Positions 24,293-32,692 of a stretch of 39,287 nt of DNA are shown here, piece by piece. How positions within the stretch are numbered: the first letter of the stretch is position 1; each line of letters starts with the position of its first letter. Below the pieces are notes generated by a model. The model was not told the origin of the DNA. It worked only from the letters and a program-made list of their open reading frames with translations, and searched no databases. The DNA comes from an uncultured Clostridia bacterium (GTDB taxonomy: Bacteria > Bacillota > Clostridia > Christensenellales > Borkfalkiaceae): NCBI GenBank assembly GCA_944354035.1, contig CALVPS010000011.1, forward strand, positions 1 through 39,287, read 5' to 3'. A program made the translations under genes and the position numbers.

Positions 24293-24321
24293 AGTATAGC
24301 AGACCCTGCCGCAAAATGCAA
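24293..24321 (-). promoter_or_regulatory. sigma-A promoter upstream of the membrane-protein operon
   Basis: TTGCAT (24316-24321), a 17-base spacer and TATACT (24293-24298) on the minus strand. Predicted start 24286, ~378 bases before ATG 23908. Confidence 0.75.
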
Positions 24322-24485
24322 TGCCTGCGGATAAAATCGCATTCAAAAGGGCGCGCGGGGCGGAGGTGGGCCGCGTGCGCCGGGGGCGAAACGCGGGAGA
24401 GGGCCGCCGCGGGCGGGTATAACGGCCGCTTATTGTTGATATCGGCATTTACAAGGCCCATTGCGCAAAAAAAGGGACGAAACAT

Positions 24486-24514
24486 TTGACTTGCGCGCGG
24501 AAAATTCTTATAAT
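24486..24514 (+). promoter_or_regulatory. sigma-A promoter of glnA
   Basis: TTGACT (24486-24491), a 17-base spacer and TATAAT (24509-24514). The leader is ~33 nt and contains GGAAGGAG. No GlnR-type palindrome is obvious. Confidence 0.85.
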
Positions 24515-24553
24515 AATTTTTGTAATCGCGGAATTTCGGGAAGGAGAGCACAT

Positions 24554-26632
24554 ATGAAAGTTACCGAACTGTTCGGCAGCAATGTTTTTACGGACGAAGT
24601 AATGAAAAATTCGCTGCCCAAGGAGGTCTATAAGTCGCTGCGCAAGACGATCGACGAGGGCGAGCCGCTCGATTCGTCCATTGCCGGCGCGGTCGCCAAC
24701 GCCATGAAGGACTGGGCGGTATCTAAGGGCGCCACGCATTACACGCATTGGTTCCAGCCGCTTACCAATCTTACCGCCGAAAAGCACGACAGTTTTATCG
24801 AGCCGTCGGGCGACAAGGTGATCATGCAGCTCACGGGCAAAAATCTTATCGTCGGCGAACCGGACGCCTCCTCTTTCCCCTCGGGCGGGACGCGCGCGAC
24901 CAGCGCGGCCCGCGGCTATACGGCGTGGGATCCCACGTCGCCCGCCTTTGTAAAGGAGGGCACGCTGTACATTCCGACGGTATTCGTTTCGTACACGGGC
25001 GAAACGCTCGATAAAAAGGCGCCGCTGCTAAAGTCGATGACGGCGCTCGATACGCAGACAAAGCGCCTGTTAAAGCTGTTCGGCATCGCCTGCCGCAAGG
25101 TATCTACCACGGTGGGGCCCGAACAGGAATATTTTTTGATCGACGAATCGGTATACGAAAAGCGGAAAGATCTTATTCTGACGGGCCGTACCCTCTTCGG
25201 CGCGCCGCCCTCGCGCGGACAGGAGCTGGAAGATCATTACTTCGGCTCGTTAAAGCCGCGCATTTCGGCATTCATGCGCGATCTCGATGAAACGCTGTGG
25301 TCGTACGGCATTTTTGCCAAGACCAAGCACAACGAGGTGGCGCCCGCCCAGCACGAGCTTGCGCCCGTGTTTACGACGACCAACGTCGCCGTCGACGACA
25401 ATCAGCTGACGATGGAACTGATGAAAAAGATCGCGCAGAAGCATCACATGGTGTGTCTTCTGCACGAAAAGCCGTTCGAGGGCGTAAACGGTTCGGGCAA
25501 GCACAACAATTGGTCGCTCTCCACCGATACAGGGCTCAATTTGCTCGATCCCGGCGAAACGCCCGAAAAAAATGTGCTGTTCATGCTGGTGTTGGCCTGC
25601 ATCATCTCCGCGGTCGATAAGTATCAGGGCATCCTGCGCGCCTGCGTCGCCTCGGCCGGGAACGATCACCGCCTGGGTGCCAACGAGGCGCCGCCCGCCA
25701 TTATTTCGGTCTATCTGGGCGACCAGCTGGGCGCGATCGTCGACAGCATCGTATTAGGGCGGGAGTATGTGCCCAAAAAGGCCGTGCCCGGCTCGATCGG
25801 CGTGCCAGAATCTCCCATTTTCCCCATCGACACGACCGACCGCAACCGCACCTCGCCTTTTGCCTTTACGGGCAACAAGTTCGAGTTCCGCATGCTGGGG
25901 TCGCAGGCTTCGGTGGCCGATCCCAACATCGTGCTGAACACCATCGCCGCACAGGCGTTCTCCGAGGCGGTGGAGGCGCTCTCCGGCGCGGAGGACATGG
26001 AGGCGGCGGCAACGGCCTATACACACAAATTGTTAAAGGCGCACTACCGTATCATCTTCAACTATAACGGCTATGGTCCCGATTGGGAGCCGGAGGCGGA
26101 ACGCCGCGGCCTTTTGAACAACAAGACGACGGCCGATGCCGTCCCCGAATACTTCAAGCGCGAAAATATCGATGTGTTCGTGCGGCAGGGCGTATATACC
26201 GAAAAGGAGGTCGTCGCCCGCGCCAACATCAGTCTGGAAAACTATGTAAAGACCATCAATATCGAGGCGCTCACCATGTTGGAGATGGCCAAGCAGGATA
26301 TCTATCCCGCCGTCAACGCCTATGTCGCCGAGCTGTGTTCTGTGATCGCGGCCAAGCGGGCCGTCAGCGAAAAAATGGCCTGTGCGGCAGATACGGCGCT
26401 CGCCGAGCAGCTCTCTAACATGAACGAGGCGCTGGCGCAGGCGGTGAAAAAGCTGGAAAAAGATCTTTTGGAAATGCCCGCGGGCGAAGGCCCCGCTTCG
26501 CAGAAGATGGCGCACGTCGTCGTGCCCGACATGGAGGAGGTGCGCCGCCTTGCCGACGGTATGGAAAAGCTGTGCGCCTCCGACTATTGGCCTTATCCCG
26601 CGTATACCGATCTCATGTATAGTATTCGTTGA
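24554..26632 (+). CDS. glnA: glutamine synthetase type III
   Basis: A 692-residue GSIII enzyme (GlnN class), a large double-ring cytoplasmic oligomer that makes glutamine from glutamate, ammonia and ATP. GSIII features are the N-terminal block [29 protein letters not shown], and [20 protein letters not shown]. The catalytic core includes [11 protein letters not shown] (metal-binding Glu) and [16 protein letters not shown]. Further core blocks are [19 protein letters not shown] (ATP/glutamate site) and [17 protein letters not shown]. Length matches the class (~700, versus ~450 for GSI). ATG 24554 has GGAAGGAG ~7 bases upstream. It is a single-gene unit bounded by its own promoter and terminator. 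Confidence 0.96.
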   Translation: MKVTELFGSNVFTDEVMKNSLPKEVYKSLRKTIDEGEPLDSSIAGAVANAMKDWAVSKGATHYTHWFQPLTNLTAEKHDSFIEPSGDKVIMQLTGKNLIVGEPDASSFPSGGTRATSAARGYTAWDPTSPAFVKEGTLYIPTVFVSYTGETLDKKAPLLKSMTALDTQTKRLLKLFGIACRKVSTTVGPEQEYFLIDESVYEKRKDLILTGRTLFGAPPSRGQELEDHYFGSLKPRISAFMRDLDETLWSYGIFAKTKHNEVAPAQHELAPVFTTTNVAVDDNQLTMELMKKIAQKHHMVCLLHEKPFEGVNGSGKHNNWSLSTDTGLNLLDPGETPEKNVLFMLVLACIISAVDKYQGILRACVASAGNDHRLGANEAPPAIISVYLGDQLGAIVDSIVLGREYVPKKAVPGSIGVPESPIFPIDTTDRNRTSPFAFTGNKFEFRMLGSQASVADPNIVLNTIAAQAFSEAVEALSGAEDMEAAATAYTHKLLKAHYRIIFNYNGYGPDWEPEAERRGLLNNKTTADAVPEYFKRENIDVFVRQGVYTEKEVVARANISLENYVKTINIEALTMLEMAKQDIYPAVNAYVAELCSVIAAKRAVSEKMACAADTALAEQLSNMNEALAQAVKKLEKDLLEMPAGEGPASQKMAHVVVPDMEEVRRLADGMEKLCASDYWPYPAYTDLMYSIR

Positions 26633-26649
26633 CGAACGGCAAACGGTTC

Positions 26650-26692
26650 CGACGGCCGCGCTCCGCAAAATGCGGGGCGCGGCCGTCGTTTT
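26650..26692 (+). terminator. glnA terminator
   Basis: An 18-base arm beginning CGACGGCCGCGC faces its complement (one T-G position) around an AAA loop, followed by TTTT. Confidence 0.9.
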
Positions 26693-26706
26693 CGAAGGGG
26701 AATCTG

Positions 26707-26735
26707 TTGACAAATCTGCAAAAAAGGCGTATGCT
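26707..26735 (+). promoter_or_regulatory. promoter of the dut operon, predicted leaderless
   Basis: TTGACA (26707-26712), a 17-base spacer and TATGCT (26730-26735). Six T separate it from ATG 26742, placing the start site at the A of the ATG. Confidence 0.78.
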
Positions 26736-26741
26736 TTTTTT

Positions 26742-27182
26742 ATGGAACCTATGAAAATAAACATTAAAAAACTCGATCAAAACGCCCGTCTGCCCGTATA
26801 CGGTTCGCCCTATGCCGCGGGCGCCGACCTGTATGCCTGTGAGGGGACGGATATCCCCGCCGGCGAAACCGCCTTTGTCCATACGGGCATTGCCGCCGAA
26901 CTGCCGCAGGGCACGGTTGGGTTGGTGTATGCGCGCAGCGGGCTTGCCTGCAAGCAGGATCTTGCTCCTGCCAACAAAGTGGGCGTGATCGACTGCGATT
27001 ACCGCGGCGAGATCATGGTGGCGCTGCACAATCACGGCAAGCGCGCGCGCCGCGTCGAGCGGGGCGACCGCATTGCGCAGCTGGTGATCGCGCCCTATTA
27101 TGCCGCACGATTCTGCGAGGCGGACGAGCTTTCCGATACCGTGCGCGGCGCGGGCGGGTTTGGGTCTACGGGGAGCAAATGA
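26742..27182 (+). CDS. dut: dUTP diphosphatase
   Basis: A 146-residue trimeric dUTPase that hydrolyses dUTP to dUMP and PPi, keeping uracil out of DNA and feeding dTMP synthesis. All five motifs are visible: AAGADLYA (1), YARSGLA (2), GVIDCDYRGEI with the catalytic Asp (3), RGDRIAQLVI (4), and RGAGGFGSTG (5, the C-terminal flap). The first ATG (26742) is chosen although it lacks a ribosome-binding site, because the -10 box ends 6 bases upstream; ATG 26751 is an alternative. It is the first gene of an operon with trmB (3-base gap) and an alcohol dehydrogenase. Confidence 0.93.
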   Translation: MEPMKINIKKLDQNARLPVYGSPYAAGADLYACEGTDIPAGETAFVHTGIAAELPQGTVGLVYARSGLACKQDLAPANKVGVIDCDYRGEIMVALHNHGKRARRVERGDRIAQLVIAPYYAARFCEADELSDTVRGAGGFGSTGSK

Positions 27183-27185
27183 TCT

Positions 27186-27869
27186 ATGCGCATGCGCAGA
27201 AAACGCAATCTCGAGCCGCGCATGGAGGCATGTGCGGCGCTGCTGATCGCCCGCGGGAAGCCGTGTAAAAACTTAAAAGAGGCAGCCGAGACCTTTCGCG
27301 CGCTTACGGACTACGCCGCATTGTTCGGCAATGAGGCGCCCGTCGAGTTGGAGGTCGGCTGCGGCAACGGAAAGTTTATCGCCGAGCTGGCCGTGCGTGC
27401 GCCGCAGCGCAACTACATTGCGGTAGAGCAGTGCACCAACGTCATTCTTACCGCCATGGAGCGCGTTCGAGCGGAGCGCATCCCCAACGTCCGGTTTTTG
27501 AACGTGGCGGCGGAGATTTTGCCATGCTATATCCCGGAACGCAGCGTAACGCGCATCTATTTGAACTTCTCCACGCCGCTGCCCGAGGCGGGGCGCGAAA
27601 AACAGCGGTTGACGAGCGATCGGTTCTTGGCGATCTACAAGCGGCTGCTGGTGCCGGGCGGACAGATCGTTCAAAAGACGGACAGCGAGGCATTTTTTGA
27701 ATATTCGCTGCGCAAATTCGGCGAAAACGGGTTTGCGGTGACGGACGTCACGCGCGATCTGCATCACAGCGCCTATGCGGCGGAGAACATCATAACGGAA
27801 TACGAGGCAAATTTTTCCGCCAAGGGCATGCCCATCTATCGGGCGGTCGCGGTATTAAAGGAGGAATAA
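27186..27869 (+). CDS. trmB: tRNA (guanine-N7-)-methyltransferase
   Basis: A 227-residue SAM-dependent enzyme that makes m7G46 in the variable loop of tRNAs. It has the basic N-terminus MRMRRKRNLEPRME, SAM motif I ELEVGCGNGKFIAELA (~56-71), NYIAVEQ, and VTRIYLNFSTPLP. The C-terminal block is KQRLTSDRFLAIYKRLLVPG, then QKTDSEAFFEYSL. In most TrmB proteins the NFS segment reads NFSDPWPK and the later one TDN; here D-P-W is T-P-L and N is S, so a residue usually considered catalytic is replaced. The fold is otherwise intact and of normal length. ATG 27186 follows dut by 3 bases, with GGGGAG upstream. Confidence 0.88.
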   Translation: MRMRRKRNLEPRMEACAALLIARGKPCKNLKEAAETFRALTDYAALFGNEAPVELEVGCGNGKFIAELAVRAPQRNYIAVEQCTNVILTAMERVRAERIPNVRFLNVAAEILPCYIPERSVTRIYLNFSTPLPEAGREKQRLTSDRFLAIYKRLLVPGGQIVQKTDSEAFFEYSLRKFGENGFAVTDVTRDLHHSAYAAENIITEYEANFSAKGMPIYRAVAVLKEE

Positions 27870-27873
27870 CGCG

Positions 27874-28980
27874 ATGCAAACATTTTGTTACTATATGCCG
27901 ACGAAGGTGATCTGCGGGCGCGACTGCATTGCGGAGCATGGGGCGCTGCTGAAAGAACTCGGTCGCAGCGCGCTGATCGTTACGGGAAAGTCTTCCGCCA
28001 AAAACGGGGCGTTGGACGACGTATTATCCGCCTTGGAACACAACGGGCAGACGGCCACCGTTTACGACCGCGTGACGCCCAATCCCACCGTAGCCTGCGT
28101 GCGCGAGGGGGTGGCGCTGTTAAAGAGCGCCGGGGCGGACTGTATTGTGGCCATAGGAGGCGGTTCGCCGATGGATGCCGCCAAGGCCATGGCGACGCTT
28201 GCCGTGCAGGAGCGTACGGACGACGAAATTTTTGCCGGCGGGTACGAGGCGCGGGCGCTGCCCATGGCGCACGTTCCCACAACGGCGGGCACGGGGAGCG
28301 AGGTGACACCTTACGCAATTCTCACCAACGACGCCAAACAGACCAAAACCAGCATAACAAGCCCCGCCATGTTTCCGCGTTTTGCCTTTTTGGACGGGAA
28401 GTACATGGAACGGCTACCGGTCGTCACCACGGTGAACACGGCGCTCGATGCATTTTCGCACGCGGTGGAGGGGATGCTGTCGCGGCAGGCCACGCCGCTC
28501 TCCAACGCCCTGGCGGCGGAGAGCCTGCGCATTTTATACCCGCTGCTGAAAAAGACGTCGGGACCGCTGACGGCGGAAGAACGCGACGCGCTGTTGTACG
28601 CCTCGATGCTGGCCGGCATGACCATTGCGCAGTCCGGCACGACCGCGGTGCACGGCATGGGGTATTATTTAACGTATTTTTACGACGTCGACCACGGGCG
28701 CGCCAACGGGTTGCTGCTGGGCGCGGCTTTGGCGCTGTGCGCCAAAAAGGGGCTTGTGCAGCTGCGGAACATCCTCTCCGCCTGCGGGGCGGAACTTTCG
28801 GAGGTCTGCGCGCTGTTGGACGGCCTGCTCGGCCGGCGCGAGGAGATCCCGCGCGCCCGGCTTGAGGAATTTGCCGCACGCGCCATGGGCAATAAAAACA
28901 TAAAAAAGTCCGTCTACGAGCCGACGGAGCGGGAGATGCTCGAAATGTTCCTCTCCTCGTTTCCCGCATCGGACGCGTGA
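27874..28980 (+). CDS. iron-containing alcohol dehydrogenase family protein
   Basis: A 368-residue group III (Fe-dependent) alcohol dehydrogenase that interconverts an alcohol and an aldehyde or ketone with NAD(P)H in the cytoplasm. It has the N-terminal Rossmann part (ALIVTGKSSAKNG), the coenzyme loop CIVAIGGGSPMDAAKAMA, VPTTAGTGSEVTPYAI, and the metal-ligand region DAFSHAVEGML ... VHGMGYYLTYFYDVDHGRAN (conserved Asp/His ligands). The substrate cannot be told; butanol-type dehydrogenases and glycerol-like enzymes share this layout. ATG 27874 has AAGGAGG ~8 bases upstream. It is the last gene of the dut-trmB operon and is followed by a large hairpin. Confidence 0.88.
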   Translation: MQTFCYYMPTKVICGRDCIAEHGALLKELGRSALIVTGKSSAKNGALDDVLSALEHNGQTATVYDRVTPNPTVACVREGVALLKSAGADCIVAIGGGSPMDAAKAMATLAVQERTDDEIFAGGYEARALPMAHVPTTAGTGSEVTPYAILTNDAKQTKTSITSPAMFPRFAFLDGKYMERLPVVTTVNTALDAFSHAVEGMLSRQATPLSNALAAESLRILYPLLKKTSGPLTAEERDALLYASMLAGMTIAQSGTTAVHGMGYYLTYFYDVDHGRANGLLLGAALALCAKKGLVQLRNILSACGAELSEVCALLDGLLGRREEIPRARLEEFAARAMGNKNIKKSVYEPTEREMLEMFLSSFPASDA

Positions 28981-29022
28981 CAAAGCGTTCTGTGCGCAGA
29001 CCTTGTTTGTATTTTGCATAAG

Positions 29023-29072
29023 AAGGGGCAATGCGCGCCCGCCGGCATTCCGGCGGGCGCGCATTGCCCCTT
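29023..29072. terminator. very strong symmetric hairpin after the alcohol dehydrogenase
   Basis: Two perfectly complementary 23-base arms (starting AAGGGGCAATGCGCG) surround a 4-base loop, followed by TTATT. Probably a terminator; the U-rich tail is short. Confidence 0.75.
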
Positions 29073-29113
29073 TATTGGTAACGAAACTCCGCGGATAAGT
29101 TGCGGGTAAAGAT

Positions 29114-29482
29114 AGGCTTTGCCGATGAGCAGAACGGAATTGAAAGCGCGTTATAGGATCGGATCGCCCTCCCTTATAAAGGGAGGGTGGTAAGCGGAGC
29201 GAGGCGGGAGGGGCGTAAACAGGGGACGTTGATAAAAACCCTTCCGTCTTGCCTGCGGCAAGCTACCTCCCCTTGTAAGGGGGGCAGGGAAAAGAGCCTT
29301 TAGAAAGCCGCCGTCCCTTGCGGAGGGGAGACGAGGGAGGGGAAGGCATACGGCCCGTTTACGGGCAGCAAGGAGCAATTGCGTGTCTGCTTTGCCTTTC
29401 GGGCGCGCCTTGCGCGCGGCCGGTAATATGGGGGCTTGCAGCCCGAAGCGGAAGGGCCGGCGGCTATGCCGGTGGATGATGA
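29114..29482. repeat. dispersed intergenic repeat, copy 2 (~370 bp)
   Basis: The partner of 14968-15316, with an extra ~45 bases inside the central palindromic part (about 29281-29325). Like copy 1 it lies between a rightward gene's terminator and the 3' end of a leftward gene (radA). It contains inverted pairs such as CCCTCCCTT facing AAGGGAGGG and no credible ORF. Confidence 0.75.
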
Positions 29483-29512
29483 TTTGCGTGCGGCGCCGTA
29501 CGGCGCAAGCGT

Positions 29513-30886
29513 TCAGGTGTTTTGTGCGGAGGGGAAGAGGGCGCGCACCATGTCCGATACGTACCGCACGGGGACGAGTTCGATCTTGTCTTTCAGCTTT
29601 TCGCACGCCTTTAGGTTTTTTTCGGGCAGGATCACGCGGCGAAAACCCATTTTCAGGCATTCGTTTACCCGTTTGTCGGCAAAGGAGACGGCACGGACCT
29701 CTCCCGTCAATCCCACTTCGCCGAATATGGCGGTATATCGGTCGATGGGACGCATGCGCTCGGCGCCGGTCAGTGCGGCGCATACGGCAAGGTCGGCGCT
29801 CGGTTCGTTCAGTCGGATGCCGCCCATCACGTTGAGGTACACGTCCTGCGTGCCAAGGGGCAGCCCGCAGCGCTTTTCCAGCACGGCGATCAGTACGATC
29901 AGCCGGTTCAGATCGACGCCCAGCGACATGCGCCGCGGCAGACCGTACGCCGTTTTGCACATCAGCGTCTGAATTTCCACCATCATGCAGCGGTTGCCCG
30001 TTTCGCCGGGGGTGACCGCGGCGCCCGCCGCCTCGCCGCGCGTATCCGATAAAAACAGCGTGGAATAGTCGGACACCCCGAAGATCCCCGCGTCCGTCAT
30101 TTCGAACACGCCCACTTCCTGCACCGAGCCGAAACGGTTTTTTACGGCGCGCAAAATTTTAAAGGCTTCGGTACGCTCGCCCTCAAAGTACAGCACGGCG
30201 TCCATGATGTGTTCCAGCACCTTGGGCCCCGCAAGCGTGCCTTCTTTGGTGACGTGGCCGACCAAAAAGAAGGTGATCCCGCGCGACTTTGCAATGCGCA
30301 TCAGCCGGGCGGCGCATTCGCGTACCTGGCCCACGCTGCCCGCCGCGGAGGTGAGCGCCTCGGTGTAGATCGCCTGAACAGAGTCGACGATCACGTATTC
30401 CGCCTGTAAAACGGCCTCTTCCGCGTTTTCAAGGCAGGTCTCGTTTAACAGCAGCAGATCGTCCGAGTCCAGGCCCAACCGCCTGCAGCGCAGTTTTACC
30501 TGCGCGCAGCTCTCTTCGGCAGAGAGGTACAGTACGCGGTGCGCCTTGGCCAAGTGTGCCGCTACCTGGGTTAAAAGCGTCGATTTCCCCACGCCGGGGT
30601 CGCCGCCCACCAGGACGAGCGAACCGCGCACGATGCCGCCGCCCAGTACCACGTCGAGTTCGGGAATGCCCGAAGAGACGCGTTCGTATGTTTCAAAACG
30701 CACCTGCGAAAGGGGAACGGGGCGCGTGCCGACGCGTACGGCGGACGGCTTTTTAAGCGTCGGCGCGGGGGCGGCGGCCTCTTCGGCCAGCGTGTTGAAC
30801 TTGCCGCAGCCCGGGCATTTTCCCAGCCATTTGGGCGAGACGTACCCGCATTCTGCGCATACAAATTGTGTCGTTGCTTTGGGCAT
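29513..30886 (-). CDS. radA: DNA repair protein RadA (Sms)
   Basis: A 457-residue RecA-like ATPase that promotes branch migration in recombinational repair and transformation. It has a zinc finger with Cys10, Cys13, Cys24 and Cys27 (CAECGYVSPKWLGKCPGC), Walker A GGDPGVGKST (~94-103), Walker B-type VIVDSVQAIY, the RadA-specific KNRFG motif (AVKNRFGSVQEVGVF), and a C-terminal Lon-protease-like domain (GGIRLNEPSADLAVCAALTG ... GEVGLTGEVRAV). Length is standard. ATG 30886 has TTAGGAAC ~10 bases upstream. It is the last gene of the leftward rqcP-ispDF-EEP-radA unit; radA next to ispD/ispF is a common Firmicute order. Confidence 0.95.
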   Translation of the reverse strand: MPKATTQFVCAECGYVSPKWLGKCPGCGKFNTLAEEAAAPAPTLKKPSAVRVGTRPVPLSQVRFETYERVSSGIPELDVVLGGGIVRGSLVLVGGDPGVGKSTLLTQVAAHLAKAHRVLYLSAEESCAQVKLRCRRLGLDSDDLLLLNETCLENAEEAVLQAEYVIVDSVQAIYTEALTSAAGSVGQVRECAARLMRIAKSRGITFFLVGHVTKEGTLAGPKVLEHIMDAVLYFEGERTEAFKILRAVKNRFGSVQEVGVFEMTDAGIFGVSDYSTLFLSDTRGEAAGAAVTPGETGNRCMMVEIQTLMCKTAYGLPRRMSLGVDLNRLIVLIAVLEKRCGLPLGTQDVYLNVMGGIRLNEPSADLAVCAALTGAERMRPIDRYTAIFGEVGLTGEVRAVSFADKRVNECLKMGFRRVILPEKNLKACEKLKDKIELVPVRYVSDMVRALFPSAQNT

Positions 30887-30903
30887 ATTATTTCGTTCCT
30901 AAT

Positions 30904-31578
30904 TTACCGTTTAAGCGTAATAATGAGAGGCATATGATCGCTATACGCAATCCATTCATGAAAAGAACCAATTGTTATATTGTCGATCATTTCCGTTGGT
31001 GCAAAACAATAGTCAATATGGAAGGGCTTGTCAATGCTTTTATGAAAGAAATGCGTTGGCGTTGTCTCTTTTTCGTGTTCAATATGATTAAGGGTGTGCC
31101 ACGCGGAGGATATCCCTTTATTCTTTAAGACTTGCACGACATGGCTATGGCTCTTGTCTTTGTGTGATTTATCCCAAACCGCATTGCTATTGAAGTCGCC
31201 GACTATAATTGTTTTACTAAGGATTGCATCTGAATACTGTGTTAATAAATCATGTAAATTTTCAATATAATATGGTTTATGCGTCCATACGCCTAAAATA
31301 TATAAATCATCGATGGTAACGAGAATGTAATCGTGAAAAGGGGGAAAATCAAGGCATATATTTGCTACGCTATGCTGTTTGCGCACAAAAATTGCTAGTC
31401 CCCGATTATTAGATGTGCCTGTCCAAATGGGGAGATAGGCGCTCAAAAATCCAGCGTCGAATGGAAACCTATCGGGATTTTCACATTCTTGGATAACGCA
31501 TATATCCGCGTTATACGAAGAAAGCAAATGTGCTTTTTTTCGAAAAGCGCCGGTGCAGTTCCATGATATCAGTTTTAT
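30904..31578 (-). CDS. endonuclease/exonuclease/phosphatase (EEP) family protein, acquired
   Basis: About 224 residues of the EEP (DNase I-like) fold. The metal and catalytic motifs are all present: ISWNC (residues 4-8), VIQECE, GVWTHKP, GDFNSNAVWD, FHIDYCFAP and the final SDHMPLI. Reactions in the family range from phosphodiester cleavage to phosphatase activity; the substrate is unknown. No signal peptide is seen. The first conventional start (TTG 31527) would lose the essential Asn motif, so translation must begin near 31576-31581, where the codons are ATT-ATA-AAA-CTG with no ribosome-binding site, directly after the ispDF stop codon. It is strikingly AT-rich, with codon use unlike ispDF and radA on either side, and so was probably inserted into the operon by transfer. 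Confidence 0.8.
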   Translation of the reverse strand: MKLISWNCTGAFRKKAHLLSSYNADICVIQECENPDRFPFDAGFLSAYLPIWTGTSNNRGLAIFVRKQHSVANICLDFPPFHDYILVTIDDLYILGVWTHKPYYIENLHDLLTQYSDAILSKTIIVGDFNSNAVWDKSHKDKSHSHVVQVLKNKGISSAWHTLNHIEHEKETTPTHFFHKSIDKPFHIDYCFAPTEMIDNITIGSFHEWIAYSDHMPLIITLKR

Positions 31579-31582
31579 AATG

Positions 31583-32692
31583 TTAAGCTTTTTTTAGCAA
31601 AACAAAAGAATAGCAGGTGATGCCTTTGCCTTCGCCCACATAGCCCAGGCGTTCGTTGGTGCCGGCGGCAATGCCCACGGCGTGCGCCTCAATGTCCAGC
31701 GCCTCGGCGACGCTGCGCCGCATATCCGCAATATAGGGCGCCATGCGCGGGCGTTCCGCTACAATGGAAAGGCTTACGTTTTTTACGCGCAGCCCGCCGT
31801 CTTTCAGCATGGCCGTCACCTGTTTTAACAGTTCCATGCTGTTTGCGCCCGCAAAGCGTTCGTCGGTATCGGGGAAGTAATAGCCGATATCGCGCAGCCC
31901 GGCGGCGGAGAGCAGGGCGTCCATCAGCGCGTGTACGGCAGCGTCGCCGTCCGAGTGCGCGCGCAGCGCCTGGGCGGAGGGGATGCGTACGCCGCACAGC
32001 ACAATGTGGTCGCCGTCCTCCGCAAAGGCATGCGTATCTGCGCCGAATCCCACGCGTTCGACGGGGGCAAAGTCTTCGGGGTAGGTCAGCTTACGGTTGG
32101 TTCTGTCGCCCAAAAACAGGCGGGGCGGTTCGGCATAGGCGGCGTATACGCCGCTCTCGTCGGTAAAGAGGCGTCCGTCGGCGCGGGCGCGCTCGTATGC
32201 GCCCAGCAGTTTGTTGCGGAAAAACCCCTGCGGCGTCTGTACGGCCGCATACGCCGTGCGCGGGGGAACGGTCACGATGTGTCCGTCCTCTGTTTCGGCG
32301 ATCGTGTCGGATAGGGGAAGGGCGCATACGCCGCTGCCGTACGTTTTTACGCTGGCAAGGCAGTCGCGTATGATCTTTTCGGTGACAAAGGGACGTGCGG
32401 CGTCGTGTACCAAAACGATCTCCCCCTGCGCTTCGCGCAGGGCGGCGTATACGCTGTCTCCCCGCGTCGCGCCGCCCAAAACGGCGCGCGCCGCCGGGAA
32501 GGGCGCCAAAAGCGCCTGTACGCGCGTCAGATCTTCCGCACGGCAGGTGACCAGCAGCTCGTCGGCAAAGGGGGCAAAGGCGCATAGCGAACCGCACAGC
32601 ACGGGCAGGCCGTTGTATTCGCGAAGCACTTTATTTTCGGTAAAGCCGGCGCGTGTTCCGCTTCCTGCCGCGCACAAAATGACGCTGATCAT
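31583..32692 (-). CDS. ispDF: bifunctional IspD/IspF (MEP pathway)
   Basis: A 369-residue fusion that catalyses two steps of the non-mevalonate isoprenoid pathway. The N-terminal half is the MEP cytidylyltransferase: LCAAGSGTRAGFTENKVL (CTP loop), VLVHDAARPFVTEK and VQTPQGF. The C-terminal half is the ME-cPP synthase: GFGADTHAF and LRAHSDGDAAVHALMDALL (metal ligands Asp, His, His), then DIGYYFPDTDERFAG and NERLGYVGEGKGI. The usual intermediate IspE step is encoded elsewhere. ATG 32692 overlaps the stop of the upstream S4 gene (ATGA) with GAGGTG before it, so the two are coupled; longer upstream readings are antisense or out of place. The EEP gene follows directly. Confidence 0.95.
   Translation of the reverse strand: MISVILCAAGSGTRAGFTENKVLREYNGLPVLCGSLCAFAPFADELLVTCRAEDLTRVQALLAPFPAARAVLGGATRGDSVYAALREAQGEIVLVHDAARPFVTEKIIRDCLASVKTYGSGVCALPLSDTIAETEDGHIVTVPPRTAYAAVQTPQGFFRNKLLGAYERARADGRLFTDESGVYAAYAEPPRLFLGDRTNRKLTYPEDFAPVERVGFGADTHAFAEDGDHIVLCGVRIPSAQALRAHSDGDAAVHALMDALLSAAGLRDIGYYFPDTDERFAGANSMELLKQVTAMLKDGGLRVKNVSLSIVAERPRMAPYIADMRRSVAEALDIEAHAVGIAAGTNERLGYVGEGKGITCYSFVLLKKA

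Larger units (their letters stand above)
23909..24485. other. long intergenic region between the membrane operon and glnA
   Basis: No complete gene is supported. It holds a leftward promoter (24293-24321), an inverted repeat (24163-24197) and, on the minus strand at about 23935-24030, a stretch with coding character (YGESSGPCLFGETKYTE ... VFCGDKHFFIYDP, G/C-rich third positions) that lacks a start codon and continues out of frame into the membrane-protein gene. The last part is probably a gene remnant. Confidence 0.5.

Noticed and set aside
24130..24489. 119-residue open frame upstream of glnA
   Set aside because: Low-complexity basic composition, no ribosome-binding site, and it overlaps a consensus leftward promoter and an inverted repeat.
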